DNA of 64,000 bases from UBA4416 sp035439445 (GCA_035439445.1 DAORKG010000007.1:48943-112942); one strand, 5' to 3'; counted from the first letter of the stretch, positions 34,178 through 43,946 are shown. Numbers and translations are program-made. The notes: a model not told the origin generated them from the letters alone.

Positions 34178-37006
34178 ATGAAAAAAATTTTATTATCTAT
34201 TTTTTTACTGGCTTTTGTTTTTAATATTACAAAAGCCCAGATGTTAAGTGCCTATAATTTTAGTCAAGATTCACTAGCTGGATTTAACGAAACTAGCTTT
34301 ATAAATAGCCAGGTTAGCCAGGGGATTTCTGGAAACAAATTAAAAAGAAACATCTTTATAGCAAAAAAAGAGTTTATTTATGAAAAGTATTTTCATAACC
34401 ATAACAATGATAATATGATTTGGAAAACGACTCAAACTAATTCTGTTAACCCAGGTTGTACAAATGTGGATTTTGAAAGTGGTAACTTATCAGGGTGGAC
34501 TGTTTCAAGTGGTTCAAACAGTAATTCAACTACTATGGCGGGATGTTGTTTAACTCCTGGCGGGTTAACTTCAGTTATTAATGGGGTTGGAACTGATCCA
34601 AATGTATCTGCCATATCCTTAGTTTCTCCTTTTGGTGGCAATAAGATTGTTAAATTAAACGATCAAACTGCCGGAGCAAAGGCTCAACGTATTGCTCAAA
34701 CGTTTCAAGTAACTTCATCAAATGCTGTGTTTCAATTTGCATATTGTGGTGTTTTAGAGGATGCTTCGCATACATGTGTTGATCAACCATATATTAATAT
34801 ATCTATAAAAGACAGTACCGGCGCTACAATTAGTTGTCCAAAAATTGACATTGCTGCTCCCAGTTCTTCCTGCTCCCAGCCTATAACTACTACTGCGGGG
34901 TGGACACCTTTTACATTTGGTTTTACTAGCGTTTATTATCACACTTGGGATGTGCGAACTATTGATTTATCTACATATATAGGTTCAAGTATTACTATTC
35001 AAGTTACTGTTGGAGATTGTGCTCAAACTGGTCATTTTGGTTATGCTTACTTTGATTTTAGATGTTTACCTTTAGAAATTGTTTTAAACGGAACAGTGTT
35101 TGATGCAACTCCCCAAACACCTATTGATGTTTCAACATGCGGTGCAATATCTGCTAATATTACTGCCCCTACTGGTTTAGGGCCATATAATTGGGATGGG
35201 CCTGCTGGTTCGGGAGTAACTGCTGTAACTACTCAAACTTTTTCTACTGCAACACCCGGCACTTACACACTGACTATGACCCCTCCAGGAAGTTGTTATG
35301 GTCCAACAGTTAAATATGTAATATTACATTCGTCCCCTAATCCTACAGTTGCAAATGTTTCTGCTCAGGCAACTTGTACAAATGCTACAGGTTCAGGCAC
35401 TATTAACGTTTCTAGCGGTACATCACCATTTACCTATAATTGGGTTCCGTCTGCTACTACTGGTTCTGTTGCAACAGGGTTGTCTCCTGGAACTGATTAT
35501 ACAGTTAATGTGGTTGATACCTTTGGTTGTCAAGGGGTCACTGTTGTTTCTATTGCTAGTTTTACAGATGCTCCAACATACACAATTACTCCTTTGAGTG
35601 CTAATTTAACATGTTTAAATGCCTCACTTACAGTTACAGCAAATACAGCAACTAATACTACTGCAGTTTGGACTCATACTAATACAAGTAATTTTGACGT
35701 TAATGCAGCTGGTTCTTATTCATGTGTTGTTACCAATACAGTTAGTTCATGTACAGCTACAGTGCCTATTACAATTACTTCCAATACTGTTGCACCCGTT
35801 GCAACTCCTAGTTTGACCTGTAACGGTTCTACAATCACATTAAACGCATCTTCTTCTAGTGGAATAGCGCTAGGTTGGTTAGCACCAACTAATCCTCCTA
35901 CTCCAATTGGCAGTCAAGGAACCTCTACAGCAACCGGAGTATATACATTAACAGCTACTAATTTAACAACTGGATGCAAAACCACATATACAGTTGCTTC
36001 TTTGGTTCCTAGTATTAGCGTTACTACAAACCCATCCAATAATATTTTAACATGTACAAATCAAACAATTCAGGCTACTACTGTATCTAGCCCTAGTACA
36101 AATGTAATTTACACTTGGAATAATGGTGTTACAACCTCTACGGTAAACTCTTTGCCAATTACATCTAGCGGATCTTATACGGCTGAAGTGCAAGTTATTG
36201 GGGGATGTTCAAGTAAAACGGTTATTACTGTTTCTACAAATACCGCGGTTGGTGTTAACATTACTTCTCCTTCTACTATTATTTCATGTGCAACAAATAG
36301 TTTAGCTTTAACTGCTAATCAAACAACATTAGGCAATTACACTTACACATGGATGCCTAGTGCTGTTACGCAAACAAATAGTACCTACAATGTTTCTGAT
36401 GCCGGAACGTATACTGTTATTGCCATGAACTCTGCAAATGGTTGTACAACTTCAGCTGTTCAGTCGGTAACTCATGAAACTGTAACTGCTTCATTTGTGG
36501 CAGACCCTTATTCAGGTTTAATGCCTCTAGCTGTTTCGTTTACTAATACAAGTACTGGTAATTCTGCAGGTACTTCATATGATTGGAATTTAGGAAATGG
36601 AATGACATATACTACTACAAATGCATCAACTGTATATAATACTCAAGGTAATTATTTAGTTATCTTAACTGCAACAGATGGTTTTTGTGTAGACACGGCA
36701 GCTAGAATTATCAAAGTGGATTTAGTGTCATTCTTTACAGTTCCTAATGTCTTTACTCCTAATGGAGATGGAAAAAATGATGTGTTTACTTTTAATGCTA
36801 TTAACATGGGCGATATTACTCTTACTGTTTTTGATCGTTGGGGTCTTAAAATGTTTGAGACTACAGCAAGCGGAAATATAAAGTGGGATGGTAAAAATAA
36901 GAGTGGGAATACAGTTAATGATGGAACTTATTTCTATATCATAAAAGCAACCGGATTAGATGGAGTTCAATATGATAAACAAGGAACAATAAATGTTTTC
37001 CAATAA
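34178..37006 (+). CDS. T9SS type B surface protein with Ig/PKD-like repeats
   Basis: 942 residues from ATG 34178, where a clean signal peptide (MKKILLSIFLLAFVF...TKAQ) begins; the open frame upstream is not used. Residues about 90-300 hold a jelly-roll-like domain (GNLSGWTVSSGSN ... YFDFRCLPLEI). Then come several Thr-rich Ig-like repeats of about 80 residues (each with TC.N.T or CNGST cores), a PKD domain (PLAVSFTNTSTGNSAGTSYDWNLGNG) and a CHU_C sorting domain (PNVFTPNGDGKNDVF ... FDRWG ... WDGK ... GTYFYIIKA). It should be secreted by T9SS; adhesion is inference. Confidence 0.9.
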   Translation: MKKILLSIFLLAFVFNITKAQMLSAYNFSQDSLAGFNETSFINSQVSQGISGNKLKRNIFIAKKEFIYEKYFHNHNNDNMIWKTTQTNSVNPGCTNVDFESGNLSGWTVSSGSNSNSTTMAGCCLTPGGLTSVINGVGTDPNVSAISLVSPFGGNKIVKLNDQTAGAKAQRIAQTFQVTSSNAVFQFAYCGVLEDASHTCVDQPYINISIKDSTGATISCPKIDIAAPSSSCSQPITTTAGWTPFTFGFTSVYYHTWDVRTIDLSTYIGSSITIQVTVGDCAQTGHFGYAYFDFRCLPLEIVLNGTVFDATPQTPIDVSTCGAISANITAPTGLGPYNWDGPAGSGVTAVTTQTFSTATPGTYTLTMTPPGSCYGPTVKYVILHSSPNPTVANVSAQATCTNATGSGTINVSSGTSPFTYNWVPSATTGSVATGLSPGTDYTVNVVDTFGCQGVTVVSIASFTDAPTYTITPLSANLTCLNASLTVTANTATNTTAVWTHTNTSNFDVNAAGSYSCVVTNTVSSCTATVPITITSNTVAPVATPSLTCNGSTITLNASSSSGIALGWLAPTNPPTPIGSQGTSTATGVYTLTATNLTTGCKTTYTVASLVPSISVTTNPSNNILTCTNQTIQATTVSSPSTNVIYTWNNGVTTSTVNSLPITSSGSYTAEVQVIGGCSSKTVITVSTNTAVGVNITSPSTIISCATNSLALTANQTTLGNYTYTWMPSAVTQTNSTYNVSDAGTYTVIAMNSANGCTTSAVQSVTHETVTASFVADPYSGLMPLAVSFTNTSTGNSAGTSYDWNLGNGMTYTTTNASTVYNTQGNYLVILTATDGFCVDTAARIIKVDLVSFFTVPNVFTPNGDGKNDVFTFNAINMGDITLTVFDRWGLKMFETTASGNIKWDGKNKSGNTVNDGTYFYIIKATGLDGVQYDKQGTINVFQ

Positions 37007-37024
37007 AGGGAAAAGGAATTAAAC

Positions 37025-37060
37025 AAAAAAGCCATCCACTAGTTAGTGAATGGCTTTTTT
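37025..37060. terminator. Bidirectional intrinsic terminator (T9SS gene / folC)
   Basis: AAAAAAGCCAT-C-CACTA pairs with TAGTG-A-ATGGCTTTTTT across a GT loop, one internal mismatch. It lies between convergent stops at 37006 and 37075. Confidence 0.88.
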
Positions 37061-37074
37061 ATAAATGAAAATAT

Positions 37075-38361
37075 TTAAAGAATATCAGCTACAGTAAAAG
37101 TACTTCCGCCTACAAATATCAAATCATTTGATTTTGCTTGCTTTTTGGCTTTTTCTAGGGCTTCAGCAACACTTTTAAAAGTTTTACCATTTAATCCAAC
37201 TTTATTAGCCTGAATCGATAATTCTTTTTCGTCTAGTGCTCTTGGAATAGTTGCTTTGCAAAAATAATATGTTGCATCTTTAGGTAAGAGTTTTAAAATT
37301 TTAGAAATATCTTTATCATTTACAACCCCTAAAACAAAATGCAGAGTTTTGTAATTATAACGTTTTAAATTTTTTAACACCTCTTTAATCCCGTCTTCGT
37401 TATGCCCGGTATCAGCAATAACTAATGGATTTTCTTGTATTGTTTGCCATCTACCTTGTAGTCCGGTTAATTTCTGAACTTGTTTAAGAGCTTCATAAAC
37501 CATATCATCCTCAATCAAAAACCCTTTTTGCTTTAAATTTTCTATAGTATTTAAAACGCCCATCAAGTTTTTTATTTGATAGTTACCTTGAAGGTCTAGT
37601 TTATAGAGATGATTTGTGTTAGTTTTTTTATTCAATAGATTTATCTCTAATAAATTATCCTTATGAACTGATGAAATTACTTTGTAGTTTTTATCAGCAA
37701 ATTCTATTGGTGCTTTTAAATCTTTTGCTTTGGTATTAAATACAGAAATTACATCTAGCTGTGTTTGACTAATTGTAACCGGTATTTTCGATTTAATAAT
37801 TCCCGCTTTCTCTTCAGCTATTTTAGGAAGAGTATCTCCTAGCAAATTCATATGATCAAAACCAATATTGGTAATTAAACATGCTACCGGATTAACTACA
37901 TTAGTAGAATCTAATCTGCCACCTAAACCAACCTCCAAAACAACAACATCTACTTCTTGAGTTGCAAAATAATGAAAAGCTAATCCTACTGTCCACTCAA
38001 AAAACGAAGGCTCAATTTTTTCAAAGATATCTTTGAAATCTTCAACAAATTTTACCACATCTGTTTTTGAAATCATTTTCCCATTGATTTTGATTCGCTC
38101 CCTAAAATCAACTAAATGAGGAGAAGTATATAATCCTGTTTTGTATCCTGCTTGTTGCAAAACAGCCGCTAACATGTGCGAGGAAGATCCTTTGCCATTT
38201 GTGCCCGCAACGTGCACACACTTTAATTTTTTTTCCGGATTACCTAAAGCATTACAAATAGCAATCGTGTTGTCTAAGTTAGCTTTATAAGCAGCTGCAC
38301 CAACACGTTGATACATGGGTAATTTTGAGAATAAATAATCTAGCGTTTTGGGATAAGTCAT
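37075..38361 (-). CDS. folC: Bifunctional folylpolyglutamate / dihydrofolate synthase
   Basis: 428 residues. It adds glutamate to dihydropteroate and to folates. The P-loop HVAGTNGKGSSSHM (about 50-63), the YTSPHLVDFRERIKING block, LGGRLDSTNVVNPVACLITNIGFDHMNLLG and the C-terminal VIADTGHNEDGI are all family landmarks. It follows the tonB gene by 47 bases, completing the exbB-exbD-tonB-folC order common in Bacteroidota. Confidence 0.96.
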   Translation of the reverse strand: MTYPKTLDYLFSKLPMYQRVGAAAYKANLDNTIAICNALGNPEKKLKCVHVAGTNGKGSSSHMLAAVLQQAGYKTGLYTSPHLVDFRERIKINGKMISKTDVVKFVEDFKDIFEKIEPSFFEWTVGLAFHYFATQEVDVVVLEVGLGGRLDSTNVVNPVACLITNIGFDHMNLLGDTLPKIAEEKAGIIKSKIPVTISQTQLDVISVFNTKAKDLKAPIEFADKNYKVISSVHKDNLLEINLLNKKTNTNHLYKLDLQGNYQIKNLMGVLNTIENLKQKGFLIEDDMVYEALKQVQKLTGLQGRWQTIQENPLVIADTGHNEDGIKEVLKNLKRYNYKTLHFVLGVVNDKDISKILKLLPKDATYYFCKATIPRALDEKELSIQANKVGLNGKTFKSVAEALEKAKKQAKSNDLIFVGGSTFTVADIL

Positions 38362-38408
38362 GCCTTGAGGTATTTTAAAGGTTTATGACTTTTGCTATGA
38401 GACATAAG

Positions 38409-39290
38409 TTAGAAACTAAAAATAATTGTAATAGTACCTTTTTGTTCTTCAAATTCGCCACTCACATTAAATATTGTAGCTAATGCCGCCTGACGAGCTT
38501 TAGCTTTTAATATTGGGCTACTTGTAGTAGTACCTCGACCGTTAGGATCGGCTTTTATAACTTTACCGTTTTTATCTACCGTAATTTCAACTACAACTTT
38601 TCCTTCTTCTTTAGTGTCTTTTGATAACGGAGGAGGAGAAATTACAGCACGACCAGCCAAACTAAAACCCCAAGGTCCATTTCCTATTCCTTTGCCTGGT
38701 CCTTTTCCTGGACCATCACCTGTTCCATCTCCACCACCTGTACCACCACCTGTACCACCGGTTCCATTTGTGTTTGGATTTCCATCCGGCCTGCCATCAT
38801 TACCTTCATGTCCGCTATTACCATCTCCACCACCATTTTGGCCTTTATTTTTATTAAACTTTTCAGCTAATAACTCGGCAGCTGTTTTAACTTTAGGTTT
38901 TACTGGAATAACAACTGTTTGATTTGTTTTAGGTGTAGTTTCAGTATTGTTAGTTTCAGTTTTGGTAATATTTATATCTTCTCCTTGTTCGGATGTTACT
39001 AAATTTTCTGAACTATTGTTCTGATTGGTTGGAGGAGTTGTTTCTGTACTTTCTACCACTTGAACAGCTTCTCCAATACCATTATTCTCTACATTACCAG
39101 TTCCTTCAATCAGATTACCGATATTAAATTCAATACCTCCGCCACCGCCACCTTCTGCAACAGGGAATGGAGGATTAGGAACTGTTATGACATAAAAAAT
39201 TAAAAACAATAATAAAATCGTGAAAATCAATAATGAGATTCCTAATGAAATGATTCTGTTTTTATTTTCTTCGGCACGAGTTAAAATCAT
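38409..39290 (-). CDS. tonB: TonB-like energy transducer with glycine-rich spacer
   Basis: 293 residues. One membrane helix (about 13-35) anchors it in the inner membrane. A GGGGGG run, a Thr/Asn-rich stretch and a Gly/Asp/Asn-rich periplasmic spacer (about 150-205, GGTGGGTGGGDGTGDGPG) replace the usual proline-rich spacer. The C-terminal part (about 215-293) has GKVVVEITVDKNGKVI and a final beta strand KGTITIIFSF, like TonB C-terminal domains. Preceded by exbD (2-base gap) and exbB, so it very likely forms a TonB complex. Confidence 0.88.
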   Translation of the reverse strand: MILTRAEENKNRIISLGISLLIFTILLLFLIFYVITVPNPPFPVAEGGGGGGIEFNIGNLIEGTGNVENNGIGEAVQVVESTETTPPTNQNNSSENLVTSEQGEDINITKTETNNTETTPKTNQTVVIPVKPKVKTAAELLAEKFNKNKGQNGGGDGNSGHEGNDGRPDGNPNTNGTGGTGGGTGGGDGTGDGPGKGPGKGIGNGPWGFSLAGRAVISPPPLSKDTKEEGKVVVEITVDKNGKVIKADPNGRGTTTSSPILKAKARQAALATIFNVSGEFEEQKGTITIIFSF

Positions 39291-39292
39291 AA

Positions 39293-39703
39293 CTATTTTC
39301 CATTAGACGGTTTTGTCGCCCAAACCATTTTACATTTTAGTTTATCAACTATAATCATTACGTCTACAGCATCCTGAATAGTTAAATCCTTATCCATTTG
39401 CAAAACAACAGTTGGCTCCGGATTTCCGTTTATTTGCGCTACCAGAGTTGATTCAAGAACAGAATAATCTACCTCATTGCCTTCTACAAAATAATGTCTG
39501 TTATTAGATACATCTAAGTGAATTGGTTTTTTGTTATTTTCAACCGGTTTGGTTGGCTTAGAGCTTGGTAAGTTTACTTTAATAGCATTAGGACTTACCA
39601 TGGTAGATAAAATAAGAAAGAATAGGAGTAAGAAAAACATGATATCATTCAATGCCTCTGTACTTACCTCTGCTTCTTTATGTGCTTTTTTACGTAATCC
39701 CAT
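39293..39703 (-). CDS. exbD: ExbD/TolR biopolymer transport protein
   Basis: 136 residues. Short cytoplasmic N terminus, one membrane helix with the proton-linked Asp (TEALNDIMFFLLLFFLILST, Asp at about 21), then a periplasmic ExbD domain with VNLPSSKP and PTVVLQMDKDLTIQDAVDVMIIVDKLKC. It is the stator partner of the ExbB protein and is two bases from tonB. Confidence 0.95.
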   Translation of the reverse strand: MGLRKKAHKEAEVSTEALNDIMFFLLLFFLILSTMVSPNAIKVNLPSSKPTKPVENNKKPIHLDVSNNRHYFVEGNEVDYSVLESTLVAQINGNPEPTVVLQMDKDLTIQDAVDVMIIVDKLKCKMVWATKPSNGK

Positions 39704-39783
39704 TCTTAATAGTTTTTTAGTGTTGAATTTTTAGTGTTGAGTTATGTGAGTTTTATTAAAAACTGATAACTAAACATTAATAA

Positions 39784-40518
39784 CTACTTGCTTGGTTCGT
39801 TTAAAATATCTAAAAATGCTATTTGTGCCTCTTCCATTCGGTGTGCTAATCTGTCGATTTTATTATTTAACCAATGGTAGCCAACAAATGCAATAACCCC
39901 AACTATTAAGCCACCACAAGATGAAATCATTTTAACATATAAGCCGGAAGAAATAACTTCTATTTCTACGGTTTTAGCCACAGATATTTTATAAAATATT
40001 TCAATCACACCAATAATGGTTCCAATGAAACCAAACATTGGAGCAATACGCCCAGTAATATTTAAAACACTCATGTTTTTTTCAAGACTTGATAATTCTA
40101 CAGAGCCTGCTTTATCCATCGCCTCGCGAATTTCATTCATCGGTTGGCCAATACGTGAAATCCCCTGCTCCAGCATTAATGCTTCTGGAGTATTTACACT
40201 CTTACAAAGACTGCGGGCATTTGATAAATTGCCATTATTAATCATTTCCTTAATACTAGCTAACAATGTTGCATTCTTTTTTGCTGCTTTAGAGATGGTT
40301 AAAAAACGCTCTACCATTACGTAAATTGCTACTAAAAGCAGTAATGACAAAGGAATCATAATAACCCATGCTTGGGCAATAATATCAAATACATGTATTT
40401 CGTTTGGAGGAAGTTCAGGTGTTGTTTGAATTCCGGTAACTGCCGGTTGAACTGCCGCTGCTGAGTCAGTTACAGCAGATGCTACTGTATTAGTTATTTG
40501 CAAAATGAAAGATAACAT
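39784..40518 (-). CDS. exbB: MotA/TolQ/ExbB proton channel protein
   Basis: 244 residues with three membrane helices: about 48-68, 150-172 (GRIAPMFGFIGTIIGVIEIFYKI) and 190-215 (YVKMISSCGGLIVGVIAFVGYHW). The GFIGTIIG block is the family signature. It forms the proton channel that energises TonB with ExbD. It is the first gene of exbB-exbD-tonB-folC; 80 bases separate it from exbD. Confidence 0.95.
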   Translation of the reverse strand: MLSFILQITNTVASAVTDSAAAVQPAVTGIQTTPELPPNEIHVFDIIAQAWVIMIPLSLLLLVAIYVMVERFLTISKAAKKNATLLASIKEMINNGNLSNARSLCKSVNTPEALMLEQGISRIGQPMNEIREAMDKAGSVELSSLEKNMSVLNITGRIAPMFGFIGTIIGVIEIFYKISVAKTVEIEVISSGLYVKMISSCGGLIVGVIAFVGYHWLNNKIDRLAHRMEEAQIAFLDILNEPSK

Positions 40519-40637
40519 AGCTTAAGTGTTTTAATTTTACGAAGTTACTTTAGAAAGGGCCGAGTAAATTAAATCATAAGCTATGTTTTAAACAGATTTA
40601 TGTTAGTATAACGATTCCCATTTAAAAAGTAACAAAT

Positions 40638-40671
40638 AAAAAACCGATAATTTCACTTAAGAAATTATCGG
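40638..40671 (-). terminator. Intrinsic terminator of tRNA-Leu
   Basis: On the minus strand CCGATAATTTC and GAAATTATCGG form a perfect 11-bp stem around a 6-base loop, followed by TTTTTTATT. It begins 4 bases after the tRNA. Confidence 0.9.
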
Positions 40672-40674
40672 ATG

Positions 40675-40755
40675 TATCCAGGAGGAGACTCGAACTCCCA
40701 CGCCTTACGGCATACGCACCTCAAGCGTACTTGTATACCATTCCAACACCTGGAC
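40675..40755 (-). tRNA. tRNA-Leu (anticodon GAG)
   Basis: The minus strand folds as a cloverleaf. Acceptor GTCCAGG pairs with CCTGGAT (one G-U). The anticodon stem TACGC/GCGTA encloses TTGAGGT, giving anticodon GAG, which reads CUC/CUU. A long variable arm GCC-GTAA-GGC marks it as type II, and the T arm is GGGAG-TTCGAGT-CTCCT. The discriminator is A and CCA is not encoded. Confidence 0.95.
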
Positions 40756-40823
40756 AGGATACTTTTCAGCAACAGCTGAAACAAACACTAGAGTGATTAG
40801 GACACAAAAATGCCAATTATTTT

Positions 40824-41399
40824 TTATAAACCAATATTAAATCCAACTTGAATGATTGGATTTTGATATGGAGAAAGAGGAGTTTGATTGACATTGTAAA
40901 AAATAGCTGCTACAAAGCTTCCTCTGTCTGAAAAAGCTTGCCTGTATCCACCGCCAACTAATATATTATCCACCCAAACTCTGCTGTTTGGAATTGGTGA
41001 TCTGTAGTCTGATACGCTTAACCTATCCCAACCCACCTGAGCAAATACGTTTTCTAAAACTAGATAACGGGCAAAGGCATTGCCTCCATAAATGGTAGAG
41101 GTGTATTTTTGATTTCCATAATTTATACTATAATAGTTATATATTACACCACCTCCAAGCGAAAATTGTTTTGAGATTTTGCAGCCAATCAGAGGGGATA
41201 TGTTAATATAGGTTGATGCTCCAAATCCTGCACCAACGTTGCCTCCAATATATAATCGATCTTTAAAACTATTAAAGTCTTTTTGGGTTGGTAGTGTGTT
41301 TGGATTTTGAATAGGTGGCGCAGGTGGTGAACTTGTTTTTTCTTGTGAAAAAACAATGGAGGAAATTATTACATAAAAAAATATCCAAATTTTTTTCAT
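40824..41399 (-). CDS. Small outer-membrane beta-barrel protein
   Basis: 191 residues. A signal peptide (about 1-19, ...SIVFSQ) precedes a Pro/Ser-rich linker (TSSPPAPPIQNPNTLPTQ) and a region of alternating residues typical of an eight-stranded barrel: LYIGGNVGAGFGASTYINISPLIG, FSLGGGVIYNYYS, VFAQVGWDRL, ILVGGGYRQAF, and a final VGFNIGL. It overlaps the upstream DUF4834 gene by four bases (ATGA), so the two are translated together. No named function. Confidence 0.75.
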   Translation of the reverse strand: MKKIWIFFYVIISSIVFSQEKTSSPPAPPIQNPNTLPTQKDFNSFKDRLYIGGNVGAGFGASTYINISPLIGCKISKQFSLGGGVIYNYYSINYGNQKYTSTIYGGNAFARYLVLENVFAQVGWDRLSVSDYRSPIPNSRVWVDNILVGGGYRQAFSDRGSFVAAIFYNVNQTPLSPYQNPIIQVGFNIGL

Positions 41400-41596
41400 T
41401 TTATTTCTTCGATGTCAACATATTCCGCATCTTTTGGATTGAAGTGGGCTCTAGTATTATTGTTTGTATAAACTTTAACTTCCCCTTCTTTTTTATGATT
41501 ACTATTTGCCTTAGATTGAGTTTTTACTGATGTAAATAATGTATAGATTTTCCATACTAACCAGATGACAATAATTGTCCAAATTAAATCGCGCAC
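41396..41596 (-). CDS. Small membrane protein, DUF4834-like
   Basis: 66 residues: one N-terminal membrane helix (LIWTIIVIWLVWKIYTLF), a Lys/Asn-rich middle and a C-terminal DAEYVDIEEIK. The tail pattern (acidic YVDYEEIK-like end) and length fit the DUF4834 family of Bacteroidota, a call made from memory. Its TGA overlaps the ATG of the barrel gene. Function unknown. Confidence 0.75.
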   Translation of the reverse strand: MRDLIWTIIVIWLVWKIYTLFTSVKTQSKANSNHKKEGEVKVYTNNNTRAHFNPKDAEYVDIEEIK

Positions 41597-41671
41597 TTTT
41601 TGTTTGTTATTTTTTCATTACAAAATTACGTTATTTCATACTGAAAATCATCAATTAACAATTTTTGCAAT

Positions 41672-41704
41672 AAAAAAGCCCATTCGGTTTGAATGGGCTT
41701 TTTT
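41672..41704. terminator. Intrinsic terminator of the PorE-like gene
   Basis: AAAAAAGCCCATTC (41672-41685) pairs perfectly with GAATGGGCTTTTTT (41691-41704) around GGTTT. It lies 17 bases past the stop at 41722, reading on the minus strand. Confidence 0.9.
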
Positions 41705-41721
41705 AAAAATATGTTTAACTC

Positions 41722-43845
41722 TTATTTTGACTCAGGAGCATCATCTATGCTTTCAGAGTTTTCTTCACCTTTTACTTGTGGCTTATAGATTGGCTTATCA
41801 GATTTTGGAGCATTTGGATCTACATAATCCCAACTTACAATACGGAATACTGTACGACGGTTTTTCTGATGTAATGCTTCTTTTTCTTCTTTAGTTTTTG
41901 CTTTATTAATTACAGCATCTGTAACAAGTAATTTCTTCTCACCCCATCCTTTGAACTTTAAACGTTCAACAGGAACTTTTTTCTCATTGATTAGGTAATC
42001 AACACAGGATTTAGCACGGGCTTCAGATAAAATTTGGTTTTTCGCATCTGAACCACGGCTATCAGTGTGAGACTGTAACTCTACAACAATAGTTGGGTTA
42101 TCCATTAAAGTTTGATATAAGAAATTTAATGAATCTTTAGAGTTTAATGGTTTATGAGTGTCATTATCTTTTGCTGTTCCTTCTGGATCAACTAATAAGT
42201 CTGCTTTACCTAATGCATATAATACAGCAGGGAAACGAATCTCGGCTTTAACAGGAGTCAATGCGAAGTCTTTTACGAAATCTTTAGATTCATTTTCATC
42301 AACAGTTGTTAACTTACCCATATCCTTATTAGCTAAGAAACCTAATTTGAATGTTTGAGAAACAGTAGATTTATCTGTAGCAACAGTCACTTCATAAGAA
42401 ACATTTTCTTTTAATTTGAAGTTGTATTTTCCATCAGTAGCTGTTTTGAATTCGAACATGTCGCCATTAGATCCTTTTAAGTGAATTAAAGCGTTGGTAA
42501 TAGGTTCGTTTCCTTCTTCACTAACAACAGTTCCAGTTAAATTAAAGTTTAACGGAGGTAAGATGAAAGAGTAGATATCATCACTTCCTTTACCACCTTC
42601 GCGGTTAGAAGTAAAGTAACCTTTGATTTTTTTACCTTCGAAGATGATACCAAAATCATCACCAGCTGAGTTCATTGGATATTTTAAGTTTTCTGGAGCT
42701 TTTGTAAACTTACCATCAGCACCTTTTTCTGCTTTGAAAATATCTAAACCACCCATTCCTAAATGGTAGTTTGATGAGAAATATAAAGTTTTATCATCAT
42801 CAGCAATGTATGGATACATCTCGTCACCTTGAGTGTTAACTGTAGGACCTAAGTTAACTGGTTGTCCCCATGCTTTATCTTTTTTGTTAAAAGTACTCAT
42901 CCAGATATCTTTTCCACCATAACCACCAGCTAATTTCGCTGTAAAGTATAAAACATCTCCTGTGGCATTAATTGATGGATGCCCAAATGCGATTGAATCT
43001 ACACAAAAAGGTAATAATTCTGGTTCTGCCCAAGATGGACCTTGTTTTTTACAAACGTATAACTGACATTTTAGTTGTTTGTTTTTTGCTTCAGGACAAC
43101 GAGTCATAAACATCACATCACCCTTTTTAGATACTGAAACTGAAGCCTCATTCATTTTAGAAACGATAGTACTAGCTAAAGGAGCAGGAGTACTCCACTT
43201 GCCGTTTTTATCTAATTTTGCTTCATACAAATCTGAGTGGTTTTGTCCTGTTGTAACGTCAATAGAACCTGTTGCTCCCTGACGAGTAGATGTAAATATC
43301 AAGGTAGTGTATTTTTTATCAGCGTAAGCCGGACTAAAATCAGACTCTTTAGAGTTTAATAAAGCCATATTTTCAACTTTTAAACGAGTTTCAGGAGTAT
43401 TTTTAGCGTCTTTCCATTGTTTAGCTAATTCACAAGATTTTACTCCGTTTTCGCCACGAGTATCAGATGGCATTTCTTTTTTGTAGTTATTGTATTCTAC
43501 AATAGCCTCTTCATATTTTTGTTGAGTCTTTAAAACATCTGCTAGATTTAAAATAGCAATTGGATCAGGGTATTTTGCTTTAATTGCTTTGTTATAGTAG
43601 GTTTCAGCACCTTTTAAATCATTTATTTCTTGGTATGATTGAGCGGTTCTGAATAAAATTCTTGCTTTTGCATCCGCTTTTTTAACTTTTGTATAAGCTT
43701 GTTTGTAAAGCTCTATTGCATTGAAATACTGGTGATTTTCATAAGCTACATCAGCATCTTTTAAATAATTTTTCTGAGCGCTTACAGAAAATACAAACGC
43801 CATGATAGCGATAGTGGTTAGTGCTAGTTTTTTTAAGTTTTTCAT
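41722..43845 (-). CDS. PorE-like envelope protein: TPR, beta-propeller, regulatory and OmpA domains
   Basis: 707 residues. A signal peptide ending AFVFSVSAQ (about 1-23, no lipobox) is followed by TPR helices (about 25-150), a PD40/WD40-like propeller (about 165-430; repeated TLIFTSTRQG, VLYFTAKLAG, TLYFSSNYHLG, GYFTSNREGG), a carboxypeptidase-regulatory-like domain (NLTGTVVSEEGNEPI...) and an OmpA peptidoglycan-binding domain (VELQSHTDSRGSDAKNQILSEARA, KNRRTVFRI). This domain order equals that of PorE, which ties the T9SS machinery to peptidoglycan in Porphyromonas. Other TPR-OmpA proteins share the layout, so PorE identity is likely but not certain. Confidence 0.85.
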   Translation of the reverse strand: MKNLKKLALTTIAIMAFVFSVSAQKNYLKDADVAYENHQYFNAIELYKQAYTKVKKADAKARILFRTAQSYQEINDLKGAETYYNKAIKAKYPDPIAILNLADVLKTQQKYEEAIVEYNNYKKEMPSDTRGENGVKSCELAKQWKDAKNTPETRLKVENMALLNSKESDFSPAYADKKYTTLIFTSTRQGATGSIDVTTGQNHSDLYEAKLDKNGKWSTPAPLASTIVSKMNEASVSVSKKGDVMFMTRCPEAKNKQLKCQLYVCKKQGPSWAEPELLPFCVDSIAFGHPSINATGDVLYFTAKLAGGYGGKDIWMSTFNKKDKAWGQPVNLGPTVNTQGDEMYPYIADDDKTLYFSSNYHLGMGGLDIFKAEKGADGKFTKAPENLKYPMNSAGDDFGIIFEGKKIKGYFTSNREGGKGSDDIYSFILPPLNFNLTGTVVSEEGNEPITNALIHLKGSNGDMFEFKTATDGKYNFKLKENVSYEVTVATDKSTVSQTFKLGFLANKDMGKLTTVDENESKDFVKDFALTPVKAEIRFPAVLYALGKADLLVDPEGTAKDNDTHKPLNSKDSLNFLYQTLMDNPTIVVELQSHTDSRGSDAKNQILSEARAKSCVDYLINEKKVPVERLKFKGWGEKKLLVTDAVINKAKTKEEKEALHQKNRRTVFRIVSWDYVDPNAPKSDKPIYKPQVKGEENSESIDDAPESK

Positions 43846-43910
43846 AATTAATTTAAACTTTATAAGGTGCTAATATATAGATTATTTTAAAACTGCAAAA
43901 ATTTATTAAC

Positions 43911-43941
43911 AAAAAATCCCCGAGTTCGTCGGGGATTTTTT
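43911..43941 (-). terminator. Intrinsic terminator of glutamine synthetase III
   Basis: AAAAAATCCCCGA (43911-43923) and TCGGGGATTTTTT (43929-43941) form a 13-bp stem around GTTCG, directly after the stop codon at 43947 on the minus strand. Confidence 0.92.
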
Positions 43942-43946
43942 GGTTT

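Larger units (their letters stand above)
40519..40823. other. Gene-poor stretch holding tRNA-Leu and its terminator
   Basis: Between exbB and the gene at 40824 only the tRNA and its terminator are found, plus a perfect 7-bp inverted repeat TTTCAGC/GCTGAAA (40764-40770 with 40775-40781) just upstream of the tRNA 5' end. The rest is AT-rich with no open frame. Confidence 0.7.

Noticed and set aside
35349..35816. Leu/Gln-rich open frames on the plus strand
   Set aside because: They are out-of-frame readings of Thr/Ser-rich repeats in the T9SS protein at 34178-37006; composition is typical of a shadow frame.
38614..38922. Proline-rich plus-strand frame
   Set aside because: Antisense reading of the glycine-rich TonB spacer; Gly codons read in reverse give Pro.
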